This document shows positions 13,601 to 23,905 of a stretch of 64,000 nucleotides of DNA, one piece after another. This DNA is from Ananas comosus. Its lineage: Eukaryota; Streptophyta; Magnoliopsida; Poales; Bromeliaceae. Both the position numbers and the translations under genes were made by a program. The stretch is from NCBI RefSeq assembly GCF_001540865.1, contig NC_033629.1, positions 2,503,490 to 2,567,489 of the forward strand. The letters are read 5' to 3'. How positions within the stretch are numbered: the first letter of the stretch is position 1; every line of letters begins with the position of its first letter. The notes under the pieces are model-generated. The model worked only from the letters and a program-made list of their open reading frames with translations. It was not told where the DNA came from and ran no database searches.

Positions 13601-14077
13601 TTTCAGCTTATTCCTGCAAGAACCCTTGACCTGTCCATTACTGGAATCTTTCAAAGATCCCGTCTTGATCTTCTTGGTGAGTTTTTCATCACCAGGCAGC
13701 TCTCTGTTCCTCTTCTTCTCCGACCCTGAAAGCAATCTCTTCTTACCAGAGCCAGAACGAGCATTATCCGACCTCATAACCTGATTCTTATCCCCCTCGA
13801 TCTCCGCCTCCTTTCGATGTTCGGCACCGACGTGTTTCATAACAATTGGACCATCCCCGTTCTGATAAGAGCAATCCTCCGCCTTTCTCCGCGGACTAAT
13901 GAAGTAATCATCCGTCTCTGAATCACTGGATTGAAGTATCAATCGCCTCTTCCTCTCCTTCTTCACATCAACAGATTTACGCAAAGTTGCAGAATCACAA
14001 GTTCCCTTCCCCTTCCTTCCAAAATCGCCTCCTTTCTCCACAAACGACATCATAAACCCCAATCCACCCAATCCCAA
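7670..14077 (-). CDS. IDM1-like PHD-finger / GNAT histone acetyltransferase
   Basis: Probable nuclear chromatin regulator of the IDM1/ROS4-like family, which reads histone marks through a PHD finger and acetylates histone H3. Seven coding exons on the minus strand: 11831-14077, 11315-11426, 11117-11205, 10266-10504, 10040-10126, 9447-9546 and 7670-8929. All have GT-AG borders and consistent phases, giving 1,377 aa. The first about 440 residues are basic, Lys/Arg/Ser-rich and probably disordered. A conserved segment near 450-490 ([14 protein letters not shown]) follows. A CSCC-type zinc motif lies near 650. The PHD finger begins at about 720 ([13 protein letters not shown]...FHLSC) and is completed by exons 2-3 (WHCTNC, CRFCG, YHQDC). 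The acetyltransferase fold runs over about 820-990, with the acetyl-CoA loop [11 protein letters not shown] near 945. The acidic/Ser-rich tail of about 380 residues has no recognised domain. MGLGGLGF at 14077 is the first in-frame ATG. Splice-site calls are mine by eye. Confidence 0.93.
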
Positions 14078-14159
14078 CCGAACAAATCACGCCAAATCGA
14101 TCGAAACACAACAAACCAATCGAATCAAACCACGAAAACACCCAACAAATCCGTCCATC

Positions 14160-14252
14160 CTACATTAAACAAAAAAAAATATCCAAGAAAAAAAACCAAT
14201 TAAAACCCGAAATCGGGATCGAACAAGGAACTTTAATCGGGACAAAAGCTAC
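14160..14252 (-). other. 5' UTR intron of the IDM1-like gene
   Basis: Read on the minus strand, GAG|GTAGCT at 14252 is a good donor and TTTAATGTAG|G at 14160 a good acceptor after a T-rich tract. Excising this 93-nt stretch leaves a short leader upstream of the ATG at 14077. This is inferred from signals only. Confidence 0.5.
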
Positions 14253-14370
14253 CTCGCCGAGGAGATCACGCTCACGAGATCATCCGATCGATGCCGAAGC
14301 GATCGAGGAGATCAACGAATCAAAGATGCGTAGAACAAATTAGGGTTAGAGAATTAGGAAGAGAGAGAGA

Positions 14371-14745
14371 TGGGGAGAGACGCGATTTTATTTTCTTATT
14401 TTCTTTTTTCCTTTTTCCGTCCTTTGGGAAGAGCGTTTATATACTTTGGTATCGCGACCGTTCTCTCCCGGAAAAACACACGGTGTAACAGTTACATGTC
14501 ACGGTTTCTGATACTGACATGTGGGCCCCTTTGTCGTGGGTCCACGTGTCATCCTAATCGGATTCGGTTTACGGTTCTGTTTATACGGTGACGTTAATTT
14601 CTTTTCTTTATTTTCGGGTTCCCTCCAAATTCTCTGTTGTGTTATAAAGAGATTGGGATCTTTGGGACCGCATACTCGCAAAGGTGTTAACGGGTTGGAT
14701 TATATTCAGATCCGTAAAAGATCCTACCAATAAAAAAATAGGGGT
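14371..14745 (-). promoter_or_regulatory. Promoter region of the IDM1-like gene with G-box
   Basis: The stretch upstream of the leader carries GTGGGCCC and a CACGTG G-box within CCACGTGTCAT (14543-14548), an ABRE-like core. The same block is repeated at 16,322-16,327 in the duplicated segment. The TSS position is not determined. Confidence 0.45.
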
Positions 14746-14962
14746 TAATTACATACAGGTAAGCCACAGATATAGTAAATTACAAATATATTTCTATAAA
14801 ATTTAATTTTTATAAGTTATTCCTACAAAAGTCATAATAATTTTTAAGATATGTCCTTATAACAATAGATTAAATACTTTATCCTAGTTAATTTTTGATA
14901 TTTTTACCCTTTTTATATTATATTTTTATAATTTTTAGAGTAATATATTTGTAATGGCAAAA
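14744..14962. mobile_element. Truncated left half of a family B MITE, cut at a contig join
   Basis: It begins AGGGGTTAATTACATACAGG, identical to 16,520 onward, and stops at the N at 14963 in the middle of the element. The other half appears only in the second copy, so the truncation is a property of the assembly rather than of the element. Confidence 0.75.
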
Positions 14963-14963
14963 N

Positions 14964-15641
14964 ATGCGAGTACACTTACATACCAACACATTAAATTACT
15001 AATAATTAATTAGATAATCAATTATAAATAATAATTACTTTATTATTAAAGTTAAATTTACATTTTAATTAATTTTTGTTCCCACTTGAGAAGAAACTTG
15101 TTTTAGAAAAAATGATGAGACAACAGTTACAAATTTACACCAGGATATGCTTGTTTATTTCAGAAATTCGAGAATTACTGTTTTTTTAATTAATTTTTGT
15201 TCCCACTTGAGAAGAAACTTATTTCAGAGAAAAAAATGAAACAACAGTTACAAATTTATATCAGGATATGCTTGTTTATTTCAGAAATTCGAGAATTACT
15301 GTTTTTGGGTATTAAAAATTATATTTGAAAACAAAGAAGGAAACAAAGACTTATTCTCCCCTTTAATATATTTTGTTATTCTTCTTAATTCTAACAAAAT
15401 GTCTCGGAAAAATAAATAAATAAAAAAAAAACGTCAATTGAAAGCAAGCCAAGTAGTTCCAAACATCTGAATAATTAGCTTCGCACATGAAAACCCACTT
15501 GTAAGAGTACATTGCTTCACAGACTTAGCTCTCAGGAAGATTGAACAGTGAATCAATCTTCCATATAGATTGAGAATCCCCTGGCACAAGAAGCAGAAAT
15601 ATTTAACTGAACAATGGCTACTTTTTTTCACAATATTAACN
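14964..15641. other. 678-bp isolated contig piece between two Ns
   Basis: Bounded by single Ns at 14963 and 15642. It contains a direct tandem repeat of about 121 bp (15066 and 15187: AATTTTTGTTCCCACTTGAGAAGAAACTT...TCAGGATATGCTTGTTTATTTCAG) followed by unique sequence at 15430-15641. I recognise no gene. It interrupts a sequence that is otherwise continuous when the two flanking copies are overlapped, so its placement is suspect. Confidence 0.7.
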
Positions 15642-15642
15642 T

Positions 15643-16740
15643 GATAAGAGCAATCCTCCGCCTTTCTCCGCGGACTAATGAAGTAATCATCCGTCTCTGA
15701 ATCACTGGATTGAAGTATCAATCGCCTCTTCCTCTCCTTCTTCACATCAACAGATTTACGCAAAGTTGCAGAATCACAAGTTCCCTTCCCCTTCCTTCCA
15801 AAATCGCCTCCTTTCTCCACAAACGACATCATAAACCCCAATCCACCCAATCCCAACCGAACAAATCACGCCAAATCGATCGAAACACAACAAACCAATC
15901 GAATCAAACCACGAAAACACCCAACAAATCCGTCCATCCTACATTAAACAAAAAAAAATATCCAAGAAAAAAAACCAATTAAAACCCGAAATCGGGATCG
16001 AACAAGGAACTTTAATCGGGACAAAAGCTACCTCTCCGAGGAGATCACGCTCACGAGATCATCCGATCGATGCCGAAGCGATCGAAGAGATCAACGAATC
16101 AAAGATGCGTAGAACAAATTAGGGTTAGAGAATTAGGAAGAGAGAGAGATGGGGAGAGACGCGATTTTATTTTCTTATTTTCTTTTTTCCTTTTTCCGTC
16201 CTTTGGGAAGAGCGTTTATATACTTTGGTATCGCGACCGTTCTCTCCCGGAAAAACACACGGTGTAACAGTTACATGTCACGGTTTCTCATACTGACATG
16301 TGGGCCCCTTTGTCGTGGGTCCACGTGTCATCCTAATCGGATTCGGTTTACGGTTCTGTTTATACGGTGACGTTAATTTCTTTTCTTTATTTTCGGGTTC
16401 CCTCCAAATTCTCTGTTGTGTTATAAAGAGATTGGGATCTTTGGGACCGCATACTCGCAAAGGTGTTAACGGGTTGGATTATATTCAGATCCGTAAAAGA
16501 TCCTACCAATAAAAAAATAGGGGTTAATTACATACAGGTAAGCCACAGATATAGTAAATTACAAATATATTTCTATAAAATTTAATTTTTATAAGTTATT
16601 CCTACAAAAGTCATAATAATTTTTAAGATATGTCCTTATAACAATAGATTAAATACTTTATCCTAGTTAATTTTTGATATTTTTACCCTTTTTATATTAT
16701 ATTTTTATAATTTTTAGAGTAATATATTTGTAATGGCAAA
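15643..16740 (-). pseudogene. Second copy of the promoter and first-exon 5' end of the IDM1-like gene
   Basis: About 1,098 bp nearly identical to 13,864-14,962. I see only a few substitutions (for example CTCGCCGAG against CTCTCCGAG, GATCGAGGAG against GATCGAAGAG, TTTCTGATAC against TTTCTCATAC). It encodes only the first about 71 residues, ending at the N at 15642. It is either a contig overlap that was not merged (two haplotypes) or a real partial duplication. The N at its edge favours the first. Confidence 0.85.
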
Positions 16741-16904
16741 ATTGATAATATAAACAGTTTTCTAATGGCTCTCTAACGGTAACAAAACAGAGGAATATAT
16801 CTGAAAATATTAGAACTTTTGCAACTATAATTTATGAAAGTTGAACTTTATAGGTATATATTTGTAATTCATTATGTTTGCAAAGACTTGTATATAATTA
16901 ATCC
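16520..16904. mobile_element. MITE, family B, full copy
   Basis: Left end AGGGGTTAATTACATACAGG; right end matches it inverted (…TTGTATATAATTAATCC). It shares the interior with the element at 3635-4149 (AATAGATTAAATACTTTATCCTAGTTA; AACAGTTTTCTAA...TAACGGTAACAAA). Confidence 0.75.
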
Positions 16905-17433
16905 AATATATATATATAGAGAGAGAGAGAGGGGGTTGGTATGCAGTAAAATCAAATATACAGTAAAATATATGATTTTAAAATTCGTGCTATTTACATG
17001 ATAAATTATATAAAAAGGGGAAAAAAAAATAATGGGGAGCTCCCTTCACGAGGCCTCATTAAAGAGGCCTAATCCGAAGACACGTGTTATTTTTATCTCT
17101 AGTCATAAATTATAATTTTTTTCTAAAATTAATTTTATTTTAAATTTTTAGTACTAAAAAAATATTTAATAAATAAATAATTCGATGAAAGTAAAATTAA
17201 CATATAGTAGCAAATCTGAAGGTTCTCACTAAAGTTTTAATCAGTTGGAGCGGTCTCGAATCAGAGATCGTCCCACCAAATTTTTATTCTGAATCTCGAC
17301 CAGATTTAGTGCCATCTCATCACTTATAAGTTAATTAATGACTATAATAATGAATGTCAATAATAATTCTTTTTATGGTACAAAAGAATCACTATCAAAC
17401 TTTATTGGAATCCACTCGTTCTTTATTACTAAA
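16905..17433. other. AT-rich intergenic sequence
   Basis: A (GA)n microsatellite at about 16,919-16,934; otherwise AT-rich sequence with no gene or recognisable repeat. Confidence 0.6.
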
Positions 17434-18015
17434 GGAAAAAACTACAAATATCAGTTTCGTACTTTTTCACTTTAATATTCTGTAATTTAAAGTGTATGTA
17501 ATTTAGTACTATATGGTTTCGTACTTTCTTATTTTAATATTCTGTGATTTAAGTGCATCAATTTAGTACATTGTGATTTTATTTTTCTCTTTTTGTCAGC
17601 ATCTCTATTAATATTTCGTTAAATTATATACAAAAACATTCAGATATCCTACTTAAGTTTATCGAATGTTTATTTTAGTATCCTTTAGTTTTAACTTTAT
17701 CACTGATTTTTTTTCTCCATTAATATTTCGTTAAATTATATACAAAAAACTTCAGAAACCCTACTTAGTTTTATCGAATATTTATTTTAGTACCATTTAA
17801 TTTTAACTTTGTCACTAATTTAACGAAAAAAATTAGTAAAATAGATAATAAAAAGAGAAAAATAAAACCACAAAGTATTAACTTTATACACTTTAAATCA
17901 TTGGGTACTAAAATAAGAAAGTGAGAAATCACAGGAACTAACTTGATACACTTTAAACCATAAGATACTAAAGTGAAAAAATATGAAACCACATGGGGTT
18001 ATTTGAAGTTTACCC
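17434..18015. mobile_element. MULE-type MITE, about 580 bp (family D)
   Basis: The ends are inverted copies: GGAAAAAACTACAAATATCAG... on the left, and the reverse complement of the right end reads GGGTAAACTTCAAATAACCC.... The arms repeat 'TTTCACTTTA-TATTCTGT' and 'AAAGTGTATNNATTTAGTAC'-like motifs. Flanking duplication TTACTAAA at 17,426-17,433 and 18,016-18,023. Related in motif content to the element at 42,142-42,495. Confidence 0.7.
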
Positions 18016-18045
18016 TTACTAAAATTGTACACGGTATTATGAGTA

Positions 18046-18085
18046 CTAGTTACGGAACCCCGCGCGTTGCGGCGGAAAGTCGATA
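18046..18085 (-). mobile_element. Helitron-like 3' terminus
   Basis: Read on the minus strand, a small hairpin (CCGC-AACGC-GCGG) is followed about 11 nt later by CTAG and then T, which is the classical 3' end of plant Helitrons. I cannot find the matching 5' TC end, so the length of the element is unknown. Confidence 0.45.
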
Positions 18086-18256
18086 TAATAGTCAATTAGT
18101 AGAACTATTAATATTATTTTTTTTATTATTCATTAATATTTTTGAATAATATTTATTTTCGTTGTGAGTATATTTAGAAAAATATATTTTCATTAAAACG
18201 TAATATTTGCCTGACATGCAAAAGTTTACCCAGGAAAGGTTCTTTCTCTGAAGATN

Positions 18257-18500
18257 GAGAGGCGCCATCACGAAGGCGGAGAGGACGAAAGGACGGTGAG
18301 GGGGGCCAATGCCGCGTCGTACGGAAGAACACGGTTGTGTTCCCGAGGGAGGAAAGCGATGGCGTCGCGGCTACGAAAGGCAGGGGGGGCGCCTCCGTAC
18401 GGGTAGGCGGAGAGCGCGAAGCGCGGGGAGGCTTCGGAAGGGAGGGGGGCGCCGCCGTACGGGAGGGCGGAGAGCGCAAAACGCGGGGAGGGCTCCAACC
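18257..18500. repeat. GC-rich tandem repeat beside a contig join
   Basis: It starts right after the N at 18256. Two imperfect units of about 62 bp (GGGGGGCGCC-CCGTACGGG-GGCGGAGAGCGC-AA-CGCGGGGAGG) lie at about 18,387-18,494. The open frames on both strands here follow from the GC-rich repeat and match no protein I know. Confidence 0.6.
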
Positions 18501-19024
18501 CTATCGCCCTTTCATAAGCTTATATTGATTGAGTTTGCCTTGGGCTTCATTAGAGGGAACAGAAAAGCTAATATTTGACAAGGTGGCCCCATGATGGTTC
18601 ATGGTTGTAGGGGCCCTACCATCGGATGAAAATGGATCGGATATTACAATCCGAACCCGAAACCCAAAATTAGCGGATATGGATTAGAATTTTACTATCC
18701 GATTCAGATTCAAATTCAAATTTGGAGTTAGAAATTATTTTGAATTGTCCTAATTAGAAACTAATTATGCTATTGTTTAAATATATAATGTATCCTTTAA
18801 GTCTATATTTGACATTATTTTTTAAAAAAATTATCAAATTTTTTTTAGTTTTTCTTAATGTTTTTATAGGTTTAGAAACCTTAAGTACATGATGGTAATT
18901 TTTTTTTCCCTTTTAGTTTTATATTTATTAAATATCCAATTAATATTCACATCCATTTGATATTTGATTCTCACCCGAAATCATTTTTATCGGATATCAA
19001 TTTAAATTTTAGCGTCTGATTAAT
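18501..19024. other. Transposon-like AT-rich sequence
   Basis: Contains 'GGATCGGATATTACAATCCGAACCCGAAACCC' and related ATCCG/CGGAT motifs seen in degraded TE ends; a similar motif is at 46,070-46,130. No gene. Confidence 0.4.
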
Positions 19025-19254
19025 AGAGTCCAGCTATTATGCTATCAATAGCATGAAGCACTCGATACTACTAAGTTTTTTACTGTTAGATCCACCCCTA
19101 TGATCGTTTTCATCTATTAGATCATACTATTCAACCAACCACCTACTCAACCCTAGAGAGCCCACATCATTTTAACCGCACATCTCTCAATCCAATGGTC
19201 GAAAACTTGGTAACACCAATGATTTGGTGCTATTAATAGCATAGTAGTCTAGTT
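19025..19254. mobile_element. MITE, family C (about 230 bp)
   Basis: The left end AGTCCAGCTATTATGCTATCAATAGCA pairs with the reverse complement of the right end (GACTACTATGCTATTAATAGCAC). The interior ACTATTCAACCAACCACCTACTCAACCCTAGAG and CCGCACATCTCTCAATCCAA is shared with copies at 55,938-56,189, about 30,190-30,360 and, inverted, about 35,173-35,390. Confidence 0.75.
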
Positions 19255-20289
19255 CCTCGAATTTGGATACAGATTCTACATAAAAATATAAATATTGGTT
19301 CTGGTTTTCAGAAAATATTTTAGAAAATAATTTTTTAACTAAAAAGGTAATTTCTTCCTATTTGATTTCTAAAAAAATAGGTTTTCCATAAGCTTCTTTC
19401 AGATTTTATAAAAAAATAGAATTTTTATTTTTCAATTTTTTTAGAAATCAGAGGCCGCGCACCCTCCCTCTACCTCTCTCGCCTCCGACCCTGCCGAGGC
19501 TATGCCACAATCCTCTTTTTTTTTTCTTTTTTCTTTTTGATCATTTTCCGTAGCCTTCTCAGTTCTTTACAATAGTAAAGAAGACAACATCACATTCCCT
19601 TTCTCTTTTTTTTTTTTCTCTTGTTCTTTTTTTTTTTCTCTTCAACCTCCCATCGCCTTTGTGACCCTCCACGGACTTGACTCGGAAAACTCCTGGCCAA
19701 GATACATGATATGTGGAAAGAGTTTTTAACTGTGTTGCTATATTGAGTTGATTTTAGATATTCTAGTCATATGGTCGAATGATAAAGTTTGGTGAGTAAC
19801 CATAACCTTAGTTCCATTGGGACAGTATATGTTGGAAAGAAATAATCACATGATAACTGTAAGCGAAAAGATTTATTTTTTATTATTATTCTGGATTGTC
19901 GTGATATACTGTTAGGTGTCACTCACACGGTGAGAGAATATGAATGATTTGAATTAAATTATTCTTATTTATTAATTAGAAGAGTTCTAATTAAATTTCA
20001 AAAAGTTTGATGTTGGGCTCCACTTCTGAATGGTAATGAACTTATACGGTCACACACATTACGTATTGTGTGCATACTAAAGAGTTTAGTGTAAGTAAGT
20101 GATGAAAATAAAAAGAAGCTACTTAATTAAATTAGATTTAATTATTCAATTCACTTATAACTGATAGACCTAATTAGATTAGGATTTCATAATCAGTTTG
20201 AAAATTATGCACAAGATTTAAATTTATCTCTAATTAGATTAGTGGATAATATTTAATCATAAAAGATATTTAAATGAGATTTAAATATT
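19255..20289. other. AT-rich region, probable retrotransposon debris
   Basis: A CT-rich tract at 19,450-19,670 followed by AT-rich sequence. Ends at an N (20290). No coding sequence. The block at 19,690-20,289 looks LTR-like in composition, but no ends or primer-binding site were found. Confidence 0.35.
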
Positions 20290-20290
20290 N

Positions 20291-21739
20291 CTGCACACTC
20301 CCCTGCCTCTCTCTTACATACATAAAACAGGACATCATGCGAGGCTCAGGATTGTGAATCCCCTAAAAGTAAAGGACCACGTCAAATACTGCATGGACTG
20401 GATTTCTGCAACAATAGCCGCAGGTTGCAGCGCTTGCCTTGAGGCCGCAGCGATTGCCTCGAGGCCATTTTAGGTGCCATGCCACTACGGAGAAATTCAT
20501 AAGAGAAGGCAGCAGCAAAAAGAAAGGGGAAAAAATATCCAGCATCGCAAAAGCAGCAGCAAACAGAGAAGAACCAGATTTTAAAAAAGTTACGAATATA
20601 AGTAAGAAAACAGAAAGAACTTAAAAGCCCAGGAAGGAAAGGCAAAAAACAGCCTAAGACCACAAAAAATGATCAACCAAACATGTTCCTTCAAACAGCA
20701 TGGAAAGAGAAACTGCAAGGAAAGTAACACACACACACAGAAACGGCAAGGAAAACAATATGTTTATATAAACAATATGTTTATATATATATATATATAT
20801 GTATAAAGCTATATATTTATATTAGTGTATTCATCTGTTGGTGGAGATGGAAGCCCACATGTAAAAATTTATGTCAATTGGCAGCAAGAGTAGGTATGAG
20901 TAGGCATGCGAATCTCAACACTCCATTAGAGAGGTAGATTATCATTTCAAAAACACCACAAACATGTTCAAGACAAAAAAAAAAAAGGACCTAAAAGCTG
21001 TAAGAAAATTAGAGTCAGAGCATAGTAATAACCTGCATTGATAGCAATAAAACACTAACCAATTCCAATAGACAAAGTCTCCACATCTGTTTACCTCGGA
21101 TCTGGGCAGGTTCGGCAACTTCTATCAGCTACCCCAACACCTTCCTTTTACTCTGTAAGGGATGAACAAAATACCAAGGAATTATTGATATACTAACATC
21201 GCCTCGCCCCGAAACGAAGCAGCCACAAAGAGAAGAATAAGCAAAGAGATATAGAAACCAACAGTGCAGAATCCAAAAAATTGCTAGCAGAGTTTGTTTA
21301 AATTTGTAAACTATTTTAGCAAAGTTTGTTTAAATTGTTAGCAAAGCTAATTCAAAGTAACCAATAGCTATAAAGAACTATGGTGGACATCATGTTAAAA
21401 AATAAATCTTGGCTGAAATTTATGCCTTTAAAAATTTGATACCAACTAAGAAATTCCAGTAAGAAAATGAGAAGGCCATAATCTGGATAAGTGCAACAAA
21501 AAATGTAAATAAAGTTCATAAAATACAGATTCATGCGAGGCTCAGAAAAGCAATCCCAACGGAAAGAGAACCGAAAACATTCTAGTAAAAAATGCAAATG
21601 AGAAGGCCACATTCTGGATAAGAGTAAGAAAAATGAAAGAAAAAAATGTTCATGCATAAAAGCAAACACAATGAAAATCAGAGCTGAAAAAACTTTAGTA
21701 AAATGCAATTGAGAAAGTCACATTTATAGATTCTCTCTA
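20291..21739. other. 1.45-kb contig piece between two Ns, no recognised gene
   Basis: Bounded by Ns at 20290 and 21740. Contains short duplications (CTTGAGGCCGCAGCGATTGCC near 20,440; CATGCGAGGCTCAG at about 20,337 just outside and 21,532 inside; GAGAAGGCCA-ATTCTGGATAAG at 21,471 and 21,600) and a (TA)n run near 20,785. Pieces such as 21,080-21,170 look intron-exon like, but no product can be named. Confidence 0.5.
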
Positions 21740-21740
21740 N

Positions 21741-23480
21741 AATAATTAAATATTCATAATTTCTTATGAGATAAGGTTTTTAGTAGATTTGATCTAATTG
21801 GATAAGTATAAATATTTAATTGAAGAGAGAAAATTTTATTAGATAAGATTTTATCTGAAGGGATTTATATATAGGTATATATGTACATCAATGAAAGTGA
21901 ATAAAAATAAAAATAAAAAAGGGAGAACAGTACGGCACTATTATTATTATGGTAATTAAGGTGCCATGCGTCTTAATTGAGTAGATATGCTAGTTTTGAT
22001 GTACATATGTATAAGCATGATTTCTCTTCTGTGCGCGTGTTTCTTTCCGATCAACTTTTCTACCCTTCATCGACTGGTGGGTCATGAAGGGGTTGCTGGC
22101 ACCATCAAAATGGTCCATGACTCATCTGGTTCGTGAGAGAAAGATTGATCGGGTCGCCAATTCCATGTGGATACGCGTAGAGGTCGGGCATGTGTGCAGC
22201 TAATCGGAATCTCCGTTTGTCATATTTAGTTTCAATCGTACAGTAAATCAAGAGATCTTAATTGGTTCACGGTAAAATCTCTAAACATAAAGAGTTTTCG
22301 TTTAGATTAAATTTTTGCATAGTAATATAAAAATGATCTGCCGGCTACGGTTTGATTTATTTGTTTTCGATTTTGATATGTGAAATGTATTTGACTTTCG
22401 AAATAATTTAAAAGTGCAAAACTAATTTCTGAGTTTTTTTGATCTACCGGTTAATTTCTAACACCACTCCATTGGCAAATCCTTCACCCTCGCATCTACC
22501 CCGCACACCCTCTCTCGTGCCCGCACACCCCCCATCCTCGTTGCCTCTGATCCTGTTGAGGCCACGCCGTACCAAGGGGTGGCGCTTTTAGATGTATTCT
22601 AGCTCAATTATTGTGTATATAGGAGTAAATTATATATTTTTTACTCTAAAGTTCTAGTAATTTTAAAATAATTAATAAACTTGGTAGAAAAAATATAAGT
22701 TTTTGAATAGCTAAGTTGTAATATGCATTGCTCTTTTAATAATTAACTAATTATTACAATTCAAGAAAATGAAAATTATAGAGTAATATATATCTATAAA
22801 ATTTGTTCATCAACAGAATAATATCTATAATAAGTAAAAAAAAAAAAAAAAGAGGTTAACATATAAAAATCAGTAAAACAATTGTAAGTAGGCAATGTTT
22901 TATTTTGATGATCCTAAAGAAATTCCTGCACTGTACTTTGATGATCCTAAAGAAGAAGAAGAAGAAGAAGATGATGATGCTGAGAAAGATGAGGAAAATA
23001 AAGAAGAGATAAAAAAAAAAAAGGAAGAAGAAGAGGAGGAAGAGTAAGAGGAAAGGGAAAAATATGAAGAATATGAAGAAGAAGAAGAGATTACCCTCCC
23101 CCTCAAAAGAAAACAAAGAAGTGGACAGCCCCTCAAAGAAACCAAAGAAGTGGAGACTAAGCTTTCAGAAAAGCATTAGTTGTGTTGCTCCAACTACTAA
23201 TGCTACTTAAAATTTGGAAGCATGGGGTAAAAATGATTTTTTATTTCATCTCCTAACATTGGAGATGATTAATGCTCCGTGGAATAGGGTAAGTATCAAC
23301 CTTTATGTTGTTTTTTCCCTGCTGTTGGAAGTTCAAGGCAGATCAAAAGTAACTAAAATGTAAACTGCACGTAACTGAATTTGTTGCTCTTACAATTCAA
23401 ATGATGTTTTCTGTGAATCAACAGCTTGTTCTTAATATCATGTTTAAGGAGAGGTTCACCACCGAGCAGAAAAGATAAAA
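21741..23480. other. Intergenic region with GAA-type microsatellite
   Basis: AT-rich. At 22,895-23,150 a short duplicated motif (TTTGATGATCCTAAAGAA twice) runs into GAA/GAT repeats that translate as Asp/Glu/Lys-rich peptide. This is microsatellite-driven and not supported as a gene. 22,490-22,570 (CCCGCACACC repeats) resembles 19,450-19,500. Confidence 0.5.
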
Positions 23481-23905
23481 TTAGGAGCTCTGGGCCTGCT
23501 TATCGCCACTTCCTTTCATCATGCTAAATTCAGTGGAATGTTCAGCTAGCAGAAAAAATTTAAAACTTCTACTATGGCGAAATGCTTAAATACAATCCAA
23601 TCTTCAAAAAAACAATGACTAATCACAATAGGGAGCGATATTGAAATACAGCTAATAAAATAAAAGCAAACAGAGTTCAAGCTACATGCCAGAATTTCTT
23701 GTAAATTCACTAACCAGGGAATACTTTCATTTTCCTTATATCATTGATTGTATTTTTGAAAACATTGTGAAATGCATTAGTCAGTAGGTGTCAAAAGCTC
23801 CCACGCCGATAATGTCTAGAATGCTACATAAAACTCAATCTTAATCCCCTCGAATTTTAAATTATCCGACTACCTAAAACCTCAGGTATTCTGATATTCT
23901 GACTG

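Noticed and set aside
18174..18578. Overlapping frames on both strands near the N at 18256
   Set aside because: They come from the tandem GC-rich repeat, and one crosses the N.
22856..23145. Ser- or Phe-rich minus-strand frames and an acidic plus-strand frame
   Set aside because: Produced by the GAA/GAT microsatellite.
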